Under the pieces are notes generated by a model, which worked only from the letters and a program-made list of their open reading frames with translations, did not search any database and was not told the DNA's origin. Shown here piece by piece: positions 20,059 to 28,352 of a DNA stretch of 64,000 nt. The stretch comes from Neorhizobium galegae (GTDB lineage: Bacteria; Pseudomonadota; Alphaproteobacteria; Rhizobiales; Rhizobiaceae), in NCBI RefSeq assembly GCF_021391675.1, contig NZ_CP090096.1, positions 1 to 64,000 on the forward strand, written 5' to 3'. How positions within the stretch are numbered: the first letter of the stretch is position 1; each line of letters opens with the position of its first letter. The position numbers and the translations under genes were made by a program.

Positions 20059-20940
20059 ATGACCAGAAATGCCTTTGTCGCACTCGTGACCTGCTTCAAC
20101 GAAGACGAGACGATCAATTTCGAGGCGACCCGCGCCCAGGTGCGCCGGCAGGTGGCGGCGGGCAACAACATCATGTGCGCCGGCACCAACGGCGATTTCA
20201 CGGCTCTCACCCACGAAGAAAAGATCCGCCTGACCGAACACGTGGTTGACGAGGTTGCGGGTCGCGCCAAAGTCATCGTCAATGCCGGGATGCCGGCAAC
20301 CTTCGAGACGGTGCAACTCGCCAGAGAGTTTGACAGGATCGGCGTCGACGGCATCGCCGTCATCACCCCCTTCTTCATCGCCTGCACCCAGGATGGGCTG
20401 GTCCGCCATTTCTCGACGGTCGCGGATACGGTCAAGACGCCGGTCTATCTCTATGACATCCCCGCCCGGACCCAGAACCATATCGAGCCGGCGACGGCCG
20501 CAAAGCTTGCCGGGCACGGCAATATAGCCGGCATCAAGGATTCTGGCGGCGCTCAGGAAACTCTGGCAGCCTACCTTCAGGTCTCGAAAGAAAACCCGGG
20601 CTTCGAGGTCTACTCCGGTCCCGACCACCTCGTCCTGTGGTCGCTGCAGAACGGTGCGGCTGGCTGCATATCAGGCCTCGGAAACGCGCTGCCGCACGTG
20701 CTCGCCGGCATCCTTGCAGCCTTCAACTCAGGCGACATTGCGGAAGCGGAGCGTCAGCAGGCGATCTATACGGCCTTTCGCACGGAGCTCTATGCGCTGG
20801 GTTTTGCACCCGCCATGGTCAAGCGTTCGCTTTACCTGCAGGACAAATCAGTCGGCGCGAGCAGGCAACCTGCCCTGCTTCCAGACGAGGCTCAGGACGA
20901 GAAAATAAGAGAGATCCTGAAAAAATACGAGCTGCTGTAG
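20059..20940 (+). CDS. Dihydrodipicolinate synthase / N-acetylneuraminate lyase family aldolase
   Basis: This class I (Schiff base) TIM-barrel aldolase or lyase has 293 residues. The catalytic lysine is in AGIKDSGG and the conserved tyrosine in YLYDIPART. The pyruvate-carboxylate loop that is normally GTTGE reads GTNGDF here, a change at the residues that contact the 2-oxo acid or second substrate. Family members include DapA, NanA, 2-keto-3-deoxygluconate aldolase, ketodeoxyglucarate dehydratase and 4-hydroxy-2-oxo acid aldolases. It follows the ABC importer genes by 36 bases in the same operon and shares a control region with the sialidase-like gene, so a nonulosonate- or keto-deoxy-acid lyase is attractive but unproven. 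Confidence 0.87.
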   Translation: MTRNAFVALVTCFNEDETINFEATRAQVRRQVAAGNNIMCAGTNGDFTALTHEEKIRLTEHVVDEVAGRAKVIVNAGMPATFETVQLAREFDRIGVDGIAVITPFFIACTQDGLVRHFSTVADTVKTPVYLYDIPARTQNHIEPATAAKLAGHGNIAGIKDSGGAQETLAAYLQVSKENPGFEVYSGPDHLVLWSLQNGAAGCISGLGNALPHVLAGILAAFNSGDIAEAERQQAIYTAFRTELYALGFAPAMVKRSLYLQDKSVGASRQPALLPDEAQDEKIREILKKYELL

Positions 20941-21042
20941 GGTTTCGACCTCGAGGCGCAACATATGCTTTGAACGGAGGAGCGGAATAGCGTTTGCTGA
21001 CGTGAGGCGTCGTCAAGTTTACGAGATTCTTCGAGTGCAACC

Positions 21043-22107
21043 CTATTTGGTGATCACGAAGACCGCGTCCGGCGCCCAGCTGATACAGCATTCCTCGCCT
21101 TCCTTGATGATCACCACATCGGCGCCGAGCACCCTGACTCGCATGGGGATATCCCCTGCCCGTCCGATCACGAGCGCATTGTCGCCGTAGTTGACGATCG
21201 TCTCGACGATCATGCGGACGTTCTTGCTGCCCTCGACCGGGCTGCGCGACAGCTTGATATGCTCCGGGCGGATCAGAAGCGTCACCTTCTGGCCGTCGGC
21301 AAGAGCATCCTTCCCAGCGTATTGGAAGGCTCCAAGCGTCGGGTTTTCGGCCGTTTTGCCGGCCCCGCTGGTAATGATTGCCGGGATCAGGTTGCTCTCG
21401 CCGATGAAGGAAGCGACGAAGGAGGTCTGCGGGCGATGGTAGATATCCAGCGGCGCTGCGACCTGCTCGATGCGTCCCTTCTCGAACACCACGATGCGAT
21501 CGGACATCGACATGGCTTCCGACTGGTCGTGGGTCACGAAGATGGTCGTCACGCCGAGGCTGCGCTGGATGCGCTTGATCTCGATCTGCATCTGCTCACG
21601 CAGGTTCTTGTCGAGCGCGCCGAGCGGCTCGTCGAGCAGAAGCAGTGAAGGCTCGAAAACAAGGGCGCGAGCCAGCGCGACTCGCTGCTGCTGCCCGCCG
21701 GACAGTTCCTTCGGATGACGATGACCAAAACCCTTGAGGCCGACGAGAGACAGCATATCCTCCGCCTGCCTCAGGCCCTGCGAACGGCTGACGCCACGCA
21801 TCTGCAGGGGAAAATAGACGTTTTCGACCGCCGTCTTGTGCGGAAACAAGGCGTAGTTCTGGAACACGATGCCGATATTGCGCTCATGCGGCGCAAGCTC
21901 GGAGATCGACCGACCATCGATTTCCACCTTACCGCTGCTCGCCTTTTCGAAACCGGCAATGATCATCAGGGTCGTCGTCTTGCCCGAGCCACTCGGCCCC
22001 AGGAAGGTCACGAACTCCCCCTTGTCGACCGACAGGCTGACATTGTCGAGCGCCGTGAAATGCCCGTAGGCCTTGGTGATGTTGGAGAGTTGCAGGTAGT
22101 TCGTCAT
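21043..22107 (-). CDS. ABC importer ATPase, spermidine/putrescine (PotA) type
   Basis: This 354-residue ATPase has Walker A GPSGSGKTTTLMI near residue 39, signature [15 protein letters not shown], Walker B LLLLDEPLGALD and the H-loop VTHDQSEAM. A C-terminal TOBE-type regulatory domain follows (about 270-354, with TLLIRPEHIKL). This layout is typical of PotA, FbpC and related importers. ATG 22107 is preceded by AAGGAC at about seven bases; the open frame upstream of it has no coding character. It is the last gene of the eight-gene minus-strand operon that begins with the IclR gene at 29111. Confidence 0.93.
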   Translation of the reverse strand: MTNYLQLSNITKAYGHFTALDNVSLSVDKGEFVTFLGPSGSGKTTTLMIIAGFEKASSGKVEIDGRSISELAPHERNIGIVFQNYALFPHKTAVENVYFPLQMRGVSRSQGLRQAEDMLSLVGLKGFGHRHPKELSGGQQQRVALARALVFEPSLLLLDEPLGALDKNLREQMQIEIKRIQRSLGVTTIFVTHDQSEAMSMSDRIVVFEKGRIEQVAAPLDIYHRPQTSFVASFIGESNLIPAIITSGAGKTAENPTLGAFQYAGKDALADGQKVTLLIRPEHIKLSRSPVEGSKNVRMIVETIVNYGDNALVIGRAGDIPMRVRVLGADVVIIKEGEECCISWAPDAVFVITK

Positions 22108-22138
22108 TGGAAGTCCTTGGGGAAGCCCTTGGGTATGT

Positions 22139-22942
22139 TCAATGTGCGCCGGCCGGCCGGCTCGGCTTGGGAGCGCGGCTGCGCAGCGCGCTGGCGAAAT
22201 AAGGAGCCGCGATGCCGACCAGCACGACGACGAAGAGCAGCGTCGAGATGACGGCAATCACCGGGTCGGCCTCCTGACGGATGCTGTCGAACATCTTGCG
22301 CGGCAGGGTCTCGGCATCGCGGCCCGAGATGAAGATCGCTACTACAGTCTCGTCGAAGGACTGGATGAAGGCGAAAAGCGAGCTGATGACCAGCCCCGGC
22401 CGCAGGATCGGCAGTGTCACGTGCAGGAAGGTCTTCGCCGGACTGGCGCCGAGGCTCTGCGCGGCCCGTTCAAGGTTTCGGTCGAAACCCTTGAGATTGG
22501 CCGAAAGGACGAGGAAAGCGATCGGGACAGACAGGCAGGTATGCGCCAGGATGACGCCGAGATGGCTGTGCACCAGCCCGAGATCGCCGAAATAGGAATA
22601 ATAGCCGACCGCCATGACGATATGCGGCACCGCCATCGGCATCAGCATCATCAGATCGGCAAAACCCTTGCCGCGAAACTTGTGGCGCACCAGGGCGAAG
22701 GTCGCAGGCACGACCAGGGCCATTGTGAGGATGGTGGTGGCGGTCGCGATCAGGATGCTGTTCCAGGTGGGTATCAGCCAGTCCGCGTTGGTGAAATAAG
22801 CGCGATAATAACCGAGCCAATAGCCCGGCGGCGGGAACTGCAGCGAACTCGCATTCGAAAACGACATCGGCACGACGATGACGAGCGGTGCGGCAATGAA
22901 GAGCACGACGATGAAACCGGCCCAGCGCATGAACGTGTTCAT
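22139..22942 (-). CDS. ABC importer permease, PotC type
   Basis: This 267-residue inner-membrane permease has an N-terminal membrane helix (RWAGFIVVLFIAAPLVIVVP) and about six segments in all. The EAA loop reads RAAQSLGASPAKTFLHVTLP. FDETVVAIFISG is characteristic of PotC-like subunits. It starts six bases after the stop of the PotB-type gene, with 31 bases to the ATPase gene, in one operon. The substrate is probably a small cation or amine, as for the polyamine family, but related systems carry other compounds. Confidence 0.92.
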   Translation of the reverse strand: MNTFMRWAGFIVVLFIAAPLVIVVPMSFSNASSLQFPPPGYWLGYYRAYFTNADWLIPTWNSILIATATTILTMALVVPATFALVRHKFRGKGFADLMMLMPMAVPHIVMAVGYYSYFGDLGLVHSHLGVILAHTCLSVPIAFLVLSANLKGFDRNLERAAQSLGASPAKTFLHVTLPILRPGLVISSLFAFIQSFDETVVAIFISGRDAETLPRKMFDSIRQEADPVIAVISTLLFVVVLVGIAAPYFASALRSRAPKPSRPAGAH

Positions 22943-22948
22943 GTTCGG

Positions 22949-23797
22949 TCACCCCCAGAGTTTGTCGAGGCCGAAGCGGCGATGATAGATGGTGAGGATG
23001 ATGAGCGTCACGACGAGCAGGATCATCGCCATGGCGGAGCCCAGACCGAAGGCGAGAAACTCCTCGATCTGGTGGCCGATCAGACCGGCGACCATCTGCT
23101 CGCGCGGGCTGCCGAGCAGAACCGGCGTCACATAGAACCCGAGGCAGATGACGAAGACCAGGACGGAACCGTTGGCGATGCCGGGCGCCGTCAACGGCAG
23201 GTAGACATGTCGGAACAGCGACCAGCCCTTGGCGCCGAGGCTTTCCGCCGAGCGGATCAGCGCCGGGTCGATCTTCTTCATGACCGTGTAGATGTTCATG
23301 ATCATGTAGGGTGCCAGGATATGCACCATGGCGAGCGTCGAGGAGAACCGCGTGAAGAGAAGCTGCGGCGGGTTGTCGACGCCGATCATCTGCAGGAAGG
23401 CAATCAGCGGACCGTTATTGCCGAGCAGAACCATCCACGAATAGGTGCGGACGAGGAAGCTCGTCCAGAAGCTCATGGTAACGAGCAGCAGGATCAGCAT
23501 TGCCGTGCGCGGCTTGGAATGCGCCATCAGATAGGCCAGCGGATAACCGACCAGGAGGCAGCAGAGCGTGACGAAGGCCGCAGTCGTAAAGGTGTTCAGG
23601 AAGACGCGCTGGTAAAGCGCTCCTGTGAGGACCTTCTGGTAGTTCGCAAACGAGACCTTCGGCTCGGTGAAGCTCATGATCGCCACATCGACGAGCGGCA
23701 CGGCGAAGAAGATCAGCATGTAGATGCCGAGCGGCGCCAGCAGCAGCCAGGGCCAGATGTTCGTCTTTTCCGTCAGTTTTGAAAGGCTGATGCCCAT
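22949..23797 (-). CDS. ABC importer permease, PotB type
   Basis: This 282-residue inner-membrane permease starts with MGISLSKLTEKTNIWPWLLL and a first membrane helix at about residues 15-35. The EAA loop reads RSAESLGAKGWSLFRHVYLP. GSVLVFVICLGFYVTPVLLG is a family-typical helix. ATG 23797 is supported by AAGGGAACGG upstream; the longer open frame lacks a ribosome site. It forms the transmembrane pair with the PotC-type gene downstream. Confidence 0.92.
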   Translation of the reverse strand: MGISLSKLTEKTNIWPWLLLAPLGIYMLIFFAVPLVDVAIMSFTEPKVSFANYQKVLTGALYQRVFLNTFTTAAFVTLCCLLVGYPLAYLMAHSKPRTAMLILLLVTMSFWTSFLVRTYSWMVLLGNNGPLIAFLQMIGVDNPPQLLFTRFSSTLAMVHILAPYMIMNIYTVMKKIDPALIRSAESLGAKGWSLFRHVYLPLTAPGIANGSVLVFVICLGFYVTPVLLGSPREQMVAGLIGHQIEEFLAFGLGSAMAMILLVVTLIILTIYHRRFGLDKLWG

Positions 23798-23832
23798 TGC
23801 CGTTCCCTTTTTATGGCAGGCAGGGTCGTTGC

Positions 23833-23861
23833 GGCATCGCGCGGTCGTTCCGCGCGATGCC
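23833..23861 (-). other. Intercistronic hairpin after the binding-protein gene
   Basis: GGCATCGCGCGG and CCGCGCGATGCC form a perfect 12-bp stem around a five-base loop, between the binding-protein stop (23895) and the PotB-type start (23797). No T run follows on the minus strand, so mRNA stabilisation or partial attenuation is more likely than full termination. Confidence 0.65.
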
Positions 23862-23894
23862 GTCCAGCAGGTCAAGTTGATCCAGGAGAGTGGA

Positions 23895-24935
23895 TCAGCT
23901 CGCGACCCACTCCTCGAAACGTTCGGCGAGCTCCGCCGGGTCTATGCCCAAATTCGCCATGTCCTGCTCGAAGGTCAGCTTGTAGTTGTCCGGCGAGGTC
24001 GGCATGCGCTTGGCATCCGCCGGATCGACGAACTGGTTGGATGCCGGGTTCAGCGCTCCGTAGTCCGCAGCCTTGGAGAAGCCGGCGAGCGGCTTGGCAC
24101 TGGTCGCGAACTCGACGAATTTCCTGGCGTTCTCGAGGTTCGGGGTCTTCTTCGCGACAACCCAGTAGGCGCGCTCGATCTCCCCCTGGTTCCAGGTCAT
24201 GGCGACGGGAGCGCCAGCCTTCTCGGCCTCGAAATAACGGCCGTGCCAGATGCCGATCATGTCGATCTCTCCGTCACGCAGGATCTGGGTCGACTGGGCG
24301 CCGGCAGTCCACCAGACGCGGATATGCGGCTTGATCTTGTCGAGCGACTTGAAGGCCCGGTCCACATCGAGCGGATAGAGATCCTTGACCGCGACGCCGT
24401 CGGCCAGAAGCGCGATCGGGATGACGCGTGATGCATAACGCTGCAGCGAGCGTCCGCCGGGGAATTTCTCGACGTTCCAGAAATCGGCCCAGGTCTTCGG
24501 AGTGTCCTTATATTTATCCTTGCGCCAGGCCATGACGGTTGCGAACGCATGCGAAGCGACGCCGTTTTCGAAGAGGCCGCCTTTGTAGGGTTCCGTCAGT
24601 TTTTCGATGATGCCGGCCTGGTTGGCGCGAACCAGTTCGCCGCCGCCGAGCGTGGTGACGTCGAATTCGTAGGTGCCGGTCTTCACCTGCTGGGCGAGCT
24701 TGGCGAACGAGACCGGAGAAACCGTCTTCACCTGGATGCCGGTTTCAGCGGTGAACGGATCGATGAGATGCGTCTTTGCCGCGGCCTCCCAGGGACCACC
24801 CCAGGTATTCACGTAGAGGATCTTTTCCTGCGCGCGAACGAGATAGGGAGCGGCAAGCGAGGCGGTGATCGCAGCGCCGGCCGTCTTCAGGAAACGGCGG
24901 CGGTCAGGCATGAGAAATGTCTTCATTCCAGTCAT
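23895..24935 (-). CDS. ABC importer solute-binding protein, spermidine/putrescine (PotD) type, Tat signal
   Basis: This 346-residue periplasmic receptor has a twin-arginine signal (DRRRFLKTAGAAITASLAAP) ending near AQA/AQE, so it may be exported folded. The mature part begins KILYVNTWGGPWEAA, as in the family 1/8 receptors of the PotD-like group. Other motifs are DVTTLGGGELVRANQAG and MIGIWHGRYFEAE. ATG 24935 has GAGGAG seven bases upstream; a second ATG three codons on is less well placed. Its gene follows the dipeptidase-like gene by 15 bases. Ligand unknown; polyamine, betaine and modified amino acid are all possible for this group. Confidence 0.9.
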   Translation of the reverse strand: MTGMKTFLMPDRRRFLKTAGAAITASLAAPYLVRAQEKILYVNTWGGPWEAAAKTHLIDPFTAETGIQVKTVSPVSFAKLAQQVKTGTYEFDVTTLGGGELVRANQAGIIEKLTEPYKGGLFENGVASHAFATVMAWRKDKYKDTPKTWADFWNVEKFPGGRSLQRYASRVIPIALLADGVAVKDLYPLDVDRAFKSLDKIKPHIRVWWTAGAQSTQILRDGEIDMIGIWHGRYFEAEKAGAPVAMTWNQGEIERAYWVVAKKTPNLENARKFVEFATSAKPLAGFSKAADYGALNPASNQFVDPADAKRMPTSPDNYKLTFEQDMANLGIDPAELAERFEEWVAS

Positions 24936-24950
24936 TGCAGTTCTCCTCTT

Positions 24951-25922
24951 TTATGATTTTCTGAAAGTGGCTTCGTAGAGCCGCAGCCAGTTCCTGTGGG
25001 TGATCTTCGCGACTTCTTCCTTCGAGAAGCCGACGGCGCTGAGACCGTCGGGGATCACCCTGATATCCTCGACCTTCTGGAACCATTCCGGCGGCGCGGC
25101 CTTGAGCGGCTTGCCGGCGGCGCTCGCCCCATAATCCTCGCCGCGGGTCCAGCGGCCCTTGCGCATCCAGGCGTAGTCCGGGGCGGTGAAATTGTGGCTC
25201 TTGTCGGTGCCGATCGCGACGGAATCGATGCCGGCGATATCGACCGTGCGGGCGACCATCGTGCACCAGGCCTCGATCGAGGCGCAATACTCGTCGCCGG
25301 TGATGTTGCGATAGGCGGCGCAGCCGATCACCCCGCCGGTATCCTTCAGCGCCCGAATGACGTCATCCGACTTGTTGCGCTTGTGCATGAACAACGACTG
25401 GGCATTGGCATGGGTGACGGCGATCGGCTTTTCGGAGACCCTGATGGCATCGAGTGTCGTGCGGTCGCCGACATGGCTGCAGTCGACCAGAATGCCGGCG
25501 GCATTCATCTCGCGCACCACTTCCTTGCCGAAGCGGGCAAGGCCCGAATCCTCGGCCTCGTAGCAGGAGCCCCCGAGTTCGTTCTGGTTGTTGTAGGTGA
25601 GTTGCACGACCCGCACGCCGAGTTCGGCAAACATCTCCACGAACCGGATCCGCCCTTCGAAGAGGTTGGCGTTCTGGAAACCCATGATGACCGCGAGCTT
25701 GCCTGCGCTGGAAATGCGCGTGATGTCGGCTGCGGTAAGGGCGATCTCGGCAATGTCGGAGTTTTCGCGCACCAGGTCGCGCCAGCGGCCGATAGAGTCC
25801 ATCGATTCGACGGTGCCTTCCCAGAAGCCGCAGGTATTGACGACCCCGCCGACATGCCCTGCCCTCAGGGATTCAAAGGCGGCGCGATCGAAATGCCCGC
25901 ATTGCAAACCGTCGATGATCAT
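24951..25922 (-). CDS. Membrane dipeptidase (peptidase M19) family protein with altered N-terminal metal motif
   Basis: Renal-dipeptidase-like amidohydrolase fold, 323 residues. Family motifs include VVQLTYNNQNELGG, FGKEVVREMNAAGILVDCSH (metal-ligand histidine in DCSHVG) and IAVTHANAQSL (second histidine). At the N terminus the usual D-G-H-x-D metal motif is replaced by DGLQC, although an HFD lies four residues further on. The binuclear zinc site may therefore be incomplete or rearranged. M19-like genes also occur in betaine-demethylation clusters, where they are not thought to cleave ordinary dipeptides; that parallel is from memory. ATG 25922 overlaps the upstream stop by four bases (ATGA). 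Confidence 0.82.
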   Translation of the reverse strand: MIIDGLQCGHFDRAAFESLRAGHVGGVVNTCGFWEGTVESMDSIGRWRDLVRENSDIAEIALTAADITRISSAGKLAVIMGFQNANLFEGRIRFVEMFAELGVRVVQLTYNNQNELGGSCYEAEDSGLARFGKEVVREMNAAGILVDCSHVGDRTTLDAIRVSEKPIAVTHANAQSLFMHKRNKSDDVIRALKDTGGVIGCAAYRNITGDEYCASIEAWCTMVARTVDIAGIDSVAIGTDKSHNFTAPDYAWMRKGRWTRGEDYGASAAGKPLKAAPPEWFQKVEDIRVIPDGLSAVGFSKEEVAKITHRNWLRLYEATFRKS

Positions 25923-26641
25923 GATCTCGCGCCCTCTTTCATACGTTCGGAAATGCTGGACGACAGGAAGGAGACGTCGGTCTCGTCGTCGTTGTCCTTG
26001 CGGCCGATGACGGTGCCGTCCTCGTTGACGATCATCGGGCCGGCATGGCGGCGCGAGACGATGCTGTCGGTCGCAAGCGCCTGCTTTGCCAGGTGGTAGA
26101 TCCGCCACCAGAGGTCGGTCTCGATCTCTGCGCCGTTTTCCAGAAGCGACCAGAGAAGAGGATCGTCCTTGCGAACGTCGCCGGTGACCGCTGCCGCAAC
26201 CGCCTTCAGCACATTGCCGAATACGGAGATCGAAAGCCCCGATCGACCGCCGAAACGCGCAGCAATCGCAAGTTCCTCTGGATCCGTAGCGCCGACAATC
26301 GTCAGTTCCGTCGATCCTGAACGGGCCGTCAGCTCACCGAGAAGATCGATTGCCGTCGGCAGGACGAACCACGCGTGTTCGCCGCAAGCATCGAGCGTCA
26401 TGCGGTTGCCGGCTTCGGAGGCAATCGCGATACGGGCGGGAGCCGCCGACTTGAAGCTCTCGAACCGCTGCTCGAACAGCTTGAAGCCGCCAAGTCCGAG
26501 CTTTTGCGAATACATCGGAATGTCGCCGACCGTCAGGAAGAAGCCCTTGGGCAGGCTGCTCAGCGAAAGGATCCGCTCCGACATCAGCCGCATTTCGCGG
26601 GGCATGACGCGCATGGTGGGAGATGAATGCGAGGAGTTCAT
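25919..26641 (-). CDS. Uncharacterised protein, about 240 residues
   Basis: I do not recognise a family with certainty; it may belong to DUF3726, a recollection that needs a profile search. The protein is soluble, with no signal peptide or membrane helix. It contains FFLTVGDIPMYSQKLGLGGF near the N terminus, a glycine-rich FGGRSGLSISVFGN and an acidic RKDNDDETD stretch before the C terminus. It overlaps the dipeptidase-like gene downstream by four bases and the 569-residue protein upstream by four bases, so all three are translationally coupled. Several Met codons near the N terminus (26641, 26614, 26605, 26593, 26584) leave the exact start open. Confidence 0.7.
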   Translation of the reverse strand: MNSSHSSPTMRVMPREMRLMSERILSLSSLPKGFFLTVGDIPMYSQKLGLGGFKLFEQRFESFKSAAPARIAIASEAGNRMTLDACGEHAWFVLPTAIDLLGELTARSGSTELTIVGATDPEELAIAARFGGRSGLSISVFGNVLKAVAAAVTGDVRKDDPLLWSLLENGAEIETDLWWRIYHLAKQALATDSIVSRRHAGPMIVNEDGTVIGRKDNDDETDVSFLSSSISERMKEGARS

Positions 26642-28347
26642 AGAACAGGCTCCGTCGGGTAATACCAGGTGCCGGAGTAGCCGGCGCGCAGATCGTCGGG
26701 GGTCGGAGCGCCGTGATAGAGCACGCCGCGCAGGTTGCGGCTCAGGAAATCACGGGTCTTGTCGATGCCGTGGATGCCGACATTCATCAGCCGCACGAGA
26801 TCGATCGGCACAAAGGCCTCCGCGTTGATGTTGGCGCGAGGCGTGTGATAGTCGCGCCCACGCAGGCTCTGAATGCGCGCCACCATGTAGCGGTGTTCGG
26901 GATGTTTCATCAGGAAGCGGGCGATGCTGAGCGAACCTTGAGCACTGCCGAGATCGGCAAAAACGGATTTGATGCCGCCGCAGACATCGAGGCCGAGATC
27001 GAGCGCATCGGGGACTTCCTCGCGGGCGCCGCGGCGCGGTTCCTCCGCCGTCTCCGACTTGTACCAGACATATTTGTAGGCCTCCGGGCCGGCCATGTCG
27101 GTATGGAGCGCCCACTGATATTCGTCACGGACGAGCGCAATCAGCTGTTCGACCGTCTCGGCCGGTGAGATGCTGAATTCGTCGGGAGCATCAATGGCTG
27201 CCAATAGCCGGTCGGCTTCTTCCGGCACCAGTTCGATCAGCAACGACAGAAGAGTCTCGAAGGCTTCCGGGATGAGGTGGGCTTCGAATTGGGCGGCAAG
27301 CACCTCAAGCGGGAAATCCGTGGCACGGCCGAACACCGTTCCGCTGCGGCGGAATTCTTCGAGTGCCGCCACGACCTTTTCGAGGCCGGCTGCGACTTCA
27401 GCGCTGGAAGCAAACGTCTCGTAGACCATCTGGTCCTGTTTGCGGAACACTGTTGCCTGGCGGAGAAGTTCGAGCAGCCTGGCGATGCGGGGATCCGACG
27501 CGTCAAGCCTCAGCGCGCGGGCCATCGCAATCGCACTTTCGCGCGCAGACAGGAGTCCATCGATCAGGCACGGATGTTTGTGAACGAAGAAGATAAGGCC
27601 GAGCGCCGAACCATTGCCGACGCCGATATAGCGGCGAAGCTGTGGGTCGAGGCGCACTGCCTGGTCCGATTTCTTTGCGGCGAGATGTTCGACGAGATCG
27701 CAGGAGAACTCCCGCATCAGGTAGGCCGTCAACAACTGGGCCTGCAGCACGCCGCCGAGCGCATGGCGGGGGCCAAGCGACGGGAAGGACCGCGTCCCGA
27801 ACGTGCCGTTGCCGTCGAGGCCGGTATTGCGCATCAGGTAGCAGACCCTGGAAAGATCGGCGACGGAGGGCTGATGGCCTTCTGCAAGCGCTTCGAGCGT
27901 CTGGTCGAAGACCCGCATCGACCGGTTCGACCTGCACCAGATCAGCGTGCCGGCGGTCGCCCGGCCCGTATAGAGCTTCGGAATCTCCCGCCGCGCCGTT
28001 TCGATCTCGATTTCGGTCGCCGGTCCCTCGATCAGCGCGCCCATCATGTCCCAGGCCTGGCCGATGATACGGCCGGTGCGCGCCGTCCGGCTCGGCGGAC
28101 GGGAAAAGCCGATGAACGAGAATTCCTGGTTCGGCGCCTTGATGGAATAGACGACGATGCCTTCGGCATTTTCATCCACGTCGAAGAGGACATTGGAAAT
28201 GTCCCAGCGCTCGCGGATCATCTTGTTCATGAAGGCGCGTGTGCCGCTGAGCCGGCTCGGCTGGATGGCCGCCAGCCGAGAGCTCTTCATCACCTCTTGG
28301 CCTGGGCGCGGTCGGGGCGTTGCCACCTGTTCGGAAGTCGCGGTCAT
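26638..28347 (-). CDS. Large uncharacterised cytoplasmic protein, 569 residues
   Basis: I do not recognise it. The N terminus is basic (PRPRPGQEVMKSSRLAA), then comes a region with FSFIGFSRPPSRTARTGR and a conserved-looking central block with MRNTGLDGNGTFGTRSF and GVGNGSALGLIFFVHKHP. The C-terminal 100 residues include SLSIARFLMKHPEHRYM and NAEAFVPIDLVRLMNVG. No Walker, Rossmann or metal motif stands out and there is no signal peptide. ATG 28347 sits five bases after the IclR stop with GGGAGAACG upstream; an in-frame TTG three codons earlier is possible. Position inside a tightly overlapping operon with an M19-like protein and an amine-type importer suggests an enzyme of the same catabolic route. 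Confidence 0.75.
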   Translation of the reverse strand: MTATSEQVATPRPRPGQEVMKSSRLAAIQPSRLSGTRAFMNKMIRERWDISNVLFDVDENAEGIVVYSIKAPNQEFSFIGFSRPPSRTARTGRIIGQAWDMMGALIEGPATEIEIETARREIPKLYTGRATAGTLIWCRSNRSMRVFDQTLEALAEGHQPSVADLSRVCYLMRNTGLDGNGTFGTRSFPSLGPRHALGGVLQAQLLTAYLMREFSCDLVEHLAAKKSDQAVRLDPQLRRYIGVGNGSALGLIFFVHKHPCLIDGLLSARESAIAMARALRLDASDPRIARLLELLRQATVFRKQDQMVYETFASSAEVAAGLEKVVAALEEFRRSGTVFGRATDFPLEVLAAQFEAHLIPEAFETLLSLLIELVPEEADRLLAAIDAPDEFSISPAETVEQLIALVRDEYQWALHTDMAGPEAYKYVWYKSETAEEPRRGAREEVPDALDLGLDVCGGIKSVFADLGSAQGSLSIARFLMKHPEHRYMVARIQSLRGRDYHTPRANINAEAFVPIDLVRLMNVGIHGIDKTRDFLSRNLRGVLYHGAPTPDDLRAGYSGTWYYPTEPVL

Positions 28348-28352
28348 GACCG

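Noticed and set aside
22142..23782. Long plus-strand frame opposite two permease genes
   Set aside because: Composition (Asp, Arg, His, Gln) typical of an antisense shadow of membrane protein genes; no start context.
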